Shown here: in pieces, positions 4,917 through 6,571 of the stretch
Numbering within the stretch: position 1 is the first letter of the stretch
Layout of the letters: every line of letters starts with the position of its first letter
Source: Acidobacteriaceae bacterium
GTDB lineage: Bacteria > Acidobacteriota > Terriglobia > Terriglobales > Acidobacteriaceae
Direction: 5' to 3'
Assembly: GCA_003166055.1 (NCBI GenBank)
Contig: PMWR01000205.1
Coordinates: 1 to 6,571 of the forward strand
DNA: 6,571 nt
Program-made: the position numbers and the translations under genes
Notes under the pieces: generated by a model
The model's input: the letters and a program-made list of their open reading frames with translations, nothing else
The model's database searches: none
What the model was told of the DNA's origin: nothing

Positions 4917-6266
4917 ATGCGCTACCTGCCCAAATCGCCTGCTGAACGTGAACAGATGCTTGCCGAGATCGGCGCTGCCTCGATTGACGACCTGTTCGCC
5001 GTCATCCCCGCCGAGTATCGGCTTGACCGCGACCTTGACGTGCCGCGCCAGATGGCGGAGAGCGAGATCATCGACTACTTCAAAGCCGCCGCGGACAAAA
5101 ATGCAACGGGCTTCGCCAGCTTCCTCGGCGCGGGCGCCTATCGTCATTACCGGCCGGTGATTATCGATACCTTGGTCCAGCGCGGCGAGTTTCTCACCAG
5201 CTACACGCCCTACCAGCCCGAAATCACTCAGGGTACACTGCAGGCCATCTTCGAGTTCCAGACCATGATTGCCGAGCTCACCGGCATGGACGTGGCCAAC
5301 GCCAGCATGTACGACGGTTCAACCGGCGCAGCGGAGGCCGTGATGATGGCCGTGCGCGTCACCGGACGGCACAAGGCCGTGGTGGCAAAGACCGTCCATC
5401 CCGAGTATCGCGAAGTGCTGGCCACCTACGCAAAACACCAGGGACTGCCATCGACGCTGGTGGGCTATGACCCAAAGACTGGGCGCATTGACCTGGCGCA
5501 ACTTGAAGAGAAAGTTACCGCAGAGACTGCTGCCGTGCTCGTCCAGAGCCCCAACTTCTTTGGCATCATTGAGGACATTCCAGCGATCGCGGCGATTGCG
5601 CATGCAAAGGGTGCGCTGCTGATTGTGTCGATTGCGGAAGCGGTTTCACTGGGCGTGGTGCGGCCTCCGGTTGAGGCGGACATTGTGAGCATGGAGGCGC
5701 AGTCGTTTGGCGTGGCGCTCAGCTATGGCGGGCCGTTCTGCGGAGTGATTGCAGCGAAAGAGCAGTACCTGCGCCAGATGCCAGGACGCCTTGTTGGCCA
5801 GACTGTCGACTCGAACGGATTTCGCGGATTTGTGCTGACGCTGTCGACGCGCGAGCAGCATATACGGCGCGAGAAGGCGACCTCGAATATCTGTACCAAT
5901 CAGGCGCTCGTGGCGCTGATGGCGACCATCTTCCTGACCGTGTATGGCAAGGAAGGCATCCGCGAGTTAGCCGAGCATAACCTGGCCAAGGCAGCCTACG
6001 CGGCAGAGGCGCTTGCTTCGCAGGCGGGCGCAAAGTTGTTGTTTAGCGGCGCGCCGCGCTTCCACGAGTTTGTGCTGGGCACTGTTGAATCACCATCTGT
6101 ATGGAATCCGCGATTACTCGACGAGAAAATCATCGGCGGCCTCGACTTATCCAAGTGGTATCCCGAGTTAGGCAATGCAACGTTATGGTGTGCGACCGAA
6201 TTAATTACGCGCGAACAGATTGACACTGCCGCGAAGGTGCTGGCGGCTGGGCTGGTGGAGGCATAA
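4917..6266 (+). CDS. gcvPA: Glycine dehydrogenase (decarboxylating) subunit 1, P-protein alpha
   Basis: The N-terminal half of the P-protein, encoded as a separate 449-aa subunit. With GcvPB it forms the pyridoxal-phosphate enzyme that decarboxylates glycine and loads the aminomethyl group onto lipoyl-GcvH. The ATG at 4917 gives the standard opening [19 protein letters not shown]. Family signatures run in order: [14 protein letters not shown] (69-82), [20 protein letters not shown] (91-110), [11 protein letters not shown] (131-141), [11 protein letters not shown] (269-279), and the segment at 311-330 beginning [11 protein letters not shown]. The cofactor lysine belongs to the GcvPB half, so its absence here is expected. 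A 155-nt repeat-bearing spacer separates it from gcvH. Its TAA (6264-6266) directly abuts the gcvPB ATG, which points to translational coupling. No frameshift or missing core motif is seen. Confidence 0.97.
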   Translation: MRYLPKSPAEREQMLAEIGAASIDDLFAVIPAEYRLDRDLDVPRQMAESEIIDYFKAAADKNATGFASFLGAGAYRHYRPVIIDTLVQRGEFLTSYTPYQPEITQGTLQAIFEFQTMIAELTGMDVANASMYDGSTGAAEAVMMAVRVTGRHKAVVAKTVHPEYREVLATYAKHQGLPSTLVGYDPKTGRIDLAQLEEKVTAETAAVLVQSPNFFGIIEDIPAIAAIAHAKGALLIVSIAEAVSLGVVRPPVEADIVSMEAQSFGVALSYGGPFCGVIAAKEQYLRQMPGRLVGQTVDSNGFRGFVLTLSTREQHIRREKATSNICTNQALVALMATIFLTVYGKEGIRELAEHNLAKAAYAAEALASQAGAKLLFSGAPRFHEFVLGTVESPSVWNPRLLDEKIIGGLDLSKWYPELGNATLWCATELITREQIDTAAKVLAAGLVEA

Positions 6267-6571
6267 ATGACAAGTAACGGAACCGGTCCCAGGACGCTCG
6301 GCAAAGTCCGCCCGCACCAGACACAGAATGAATCTCTGGTGTTTGAGAAGTCGTCGCCGGGAAAGAAGGCTTATAAATTGCCGCCGCTCGACGTGCCCGC
6401 GGTTGATCCCGCGGCGCTGCTGGGCGATTCGCATCGCAAGACTGCCGGCTTGCTCCCCGAGCTGAGCGAGATTGAGATCATTCGCCACTTCACGCGGCTT
6501 TCGACCTGGAACTATGCCATCGACCTGGGTATGTATCCGCTGGGGTCATGCACCATGAAGTACAACCCGCG
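6267..6571 (+). CDS. gcvPB: Glycine dehydrogenase (decarboxylating) subunit 2, P-protein beta, 3'-partial
   Basis: The first 101 codons of the C-terminal P-protein subunit, which carries the pyridoxal-phosphate lysine further downstream, outside this window. The ATG immediately follows the gcvPA stop codon, with GGAGG at 6257-6261 as ribosome binding site 5 nt ahead. The N-terminal phrases are characteristic: SLVFEKSSPGKKAYKLPPLD (about 23-42), LLPELSEIEIIRHFTRLS (about 63-80), and the hallmark GMYPLGSCTMKYNPR at the window edge. The frame is open to base 6571 with no stop. About 20 residues precede the conserved start of the family, which is a modest N-terminal extension. Identity is secure despite truncation by the window. 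Confidence 0.96.
   Translation, partial: MTSNGTGPRTLGKVRPHQTQNESLVFEKSSPGKKAYKLPPLDVPAVDPAALLGDSHRKTAGLLPELSEIEIIRHFTRLSTWNYAIDLGMYPLGSCTMKYNP

Overview
This window reads as ordinary chromosome from a GC-rich bacterium. The gene content and protein style fit Acidobacteriota, probably a Terriglobales/Koribacter-type lineage: a split glycine decarboxylase, many exported or membrane proteins of soil-bacterial type, and TTG starts. That placement is an inference from protein style, not from a marker gene.

Layout. Positions 1-2431 (+) hold an apparent three-gene operon. It has a Ste24-like M48 membrane metalloprotease (5' end outside the window), an exported DinB-fold protein, and an isoprenylcysteine methyltransferase (ICMT)-like membrane methyltransferase, with gaps of 34 and 39 nt. 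Positions 2498-3889 (-) hold a convergent gene for an exported zinc-dependent phospholipase C-family protein. Its start is best placed at a TTG preceded by a GGAGGA ribosome binding site. A short divergent spacer then leads to a small (+) gene of the muconolactone-isomerase/YciI type (3959-4252). From 4372 onward comes the glycine cleavage cluster: gcvH (4372-4761), gcvPA (4917-6266) and the start of gcvPB (6267 to the window edge). gcvT is not next to them in the visible sequence. Every base outside genes lies in short spacers; the longest is 155 nt, between gcvH and gcvPA.

How they work together. GcvPA and GcvPB form the two-subunit P-protein, which decarboxylates glycine and passes the aminomethyl group to the lipoyl lysine of GcvH. 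The first operon pairs relatives of the two enzymes that, in eukaryotes, trim and methylate prenylated CaaX proteins. Whether they share a substrate here is open.

The most unusual non-coding structure is the gcvH-gcvPA spacer. Five copies of a degenerate 7-nt unit (consensus TCAGCTT) sit on its left. Five copies of the reverse complement sit on its right, running up to the gcvPA start codon and covering its only visible ribosome binding site. A plausible sigma-70 promoter lies between the two arrays. Transcripts reading through from gcvH could therefore fold over the gcvPA start, while transcripts from the internal promoter would lack the pairing strand.
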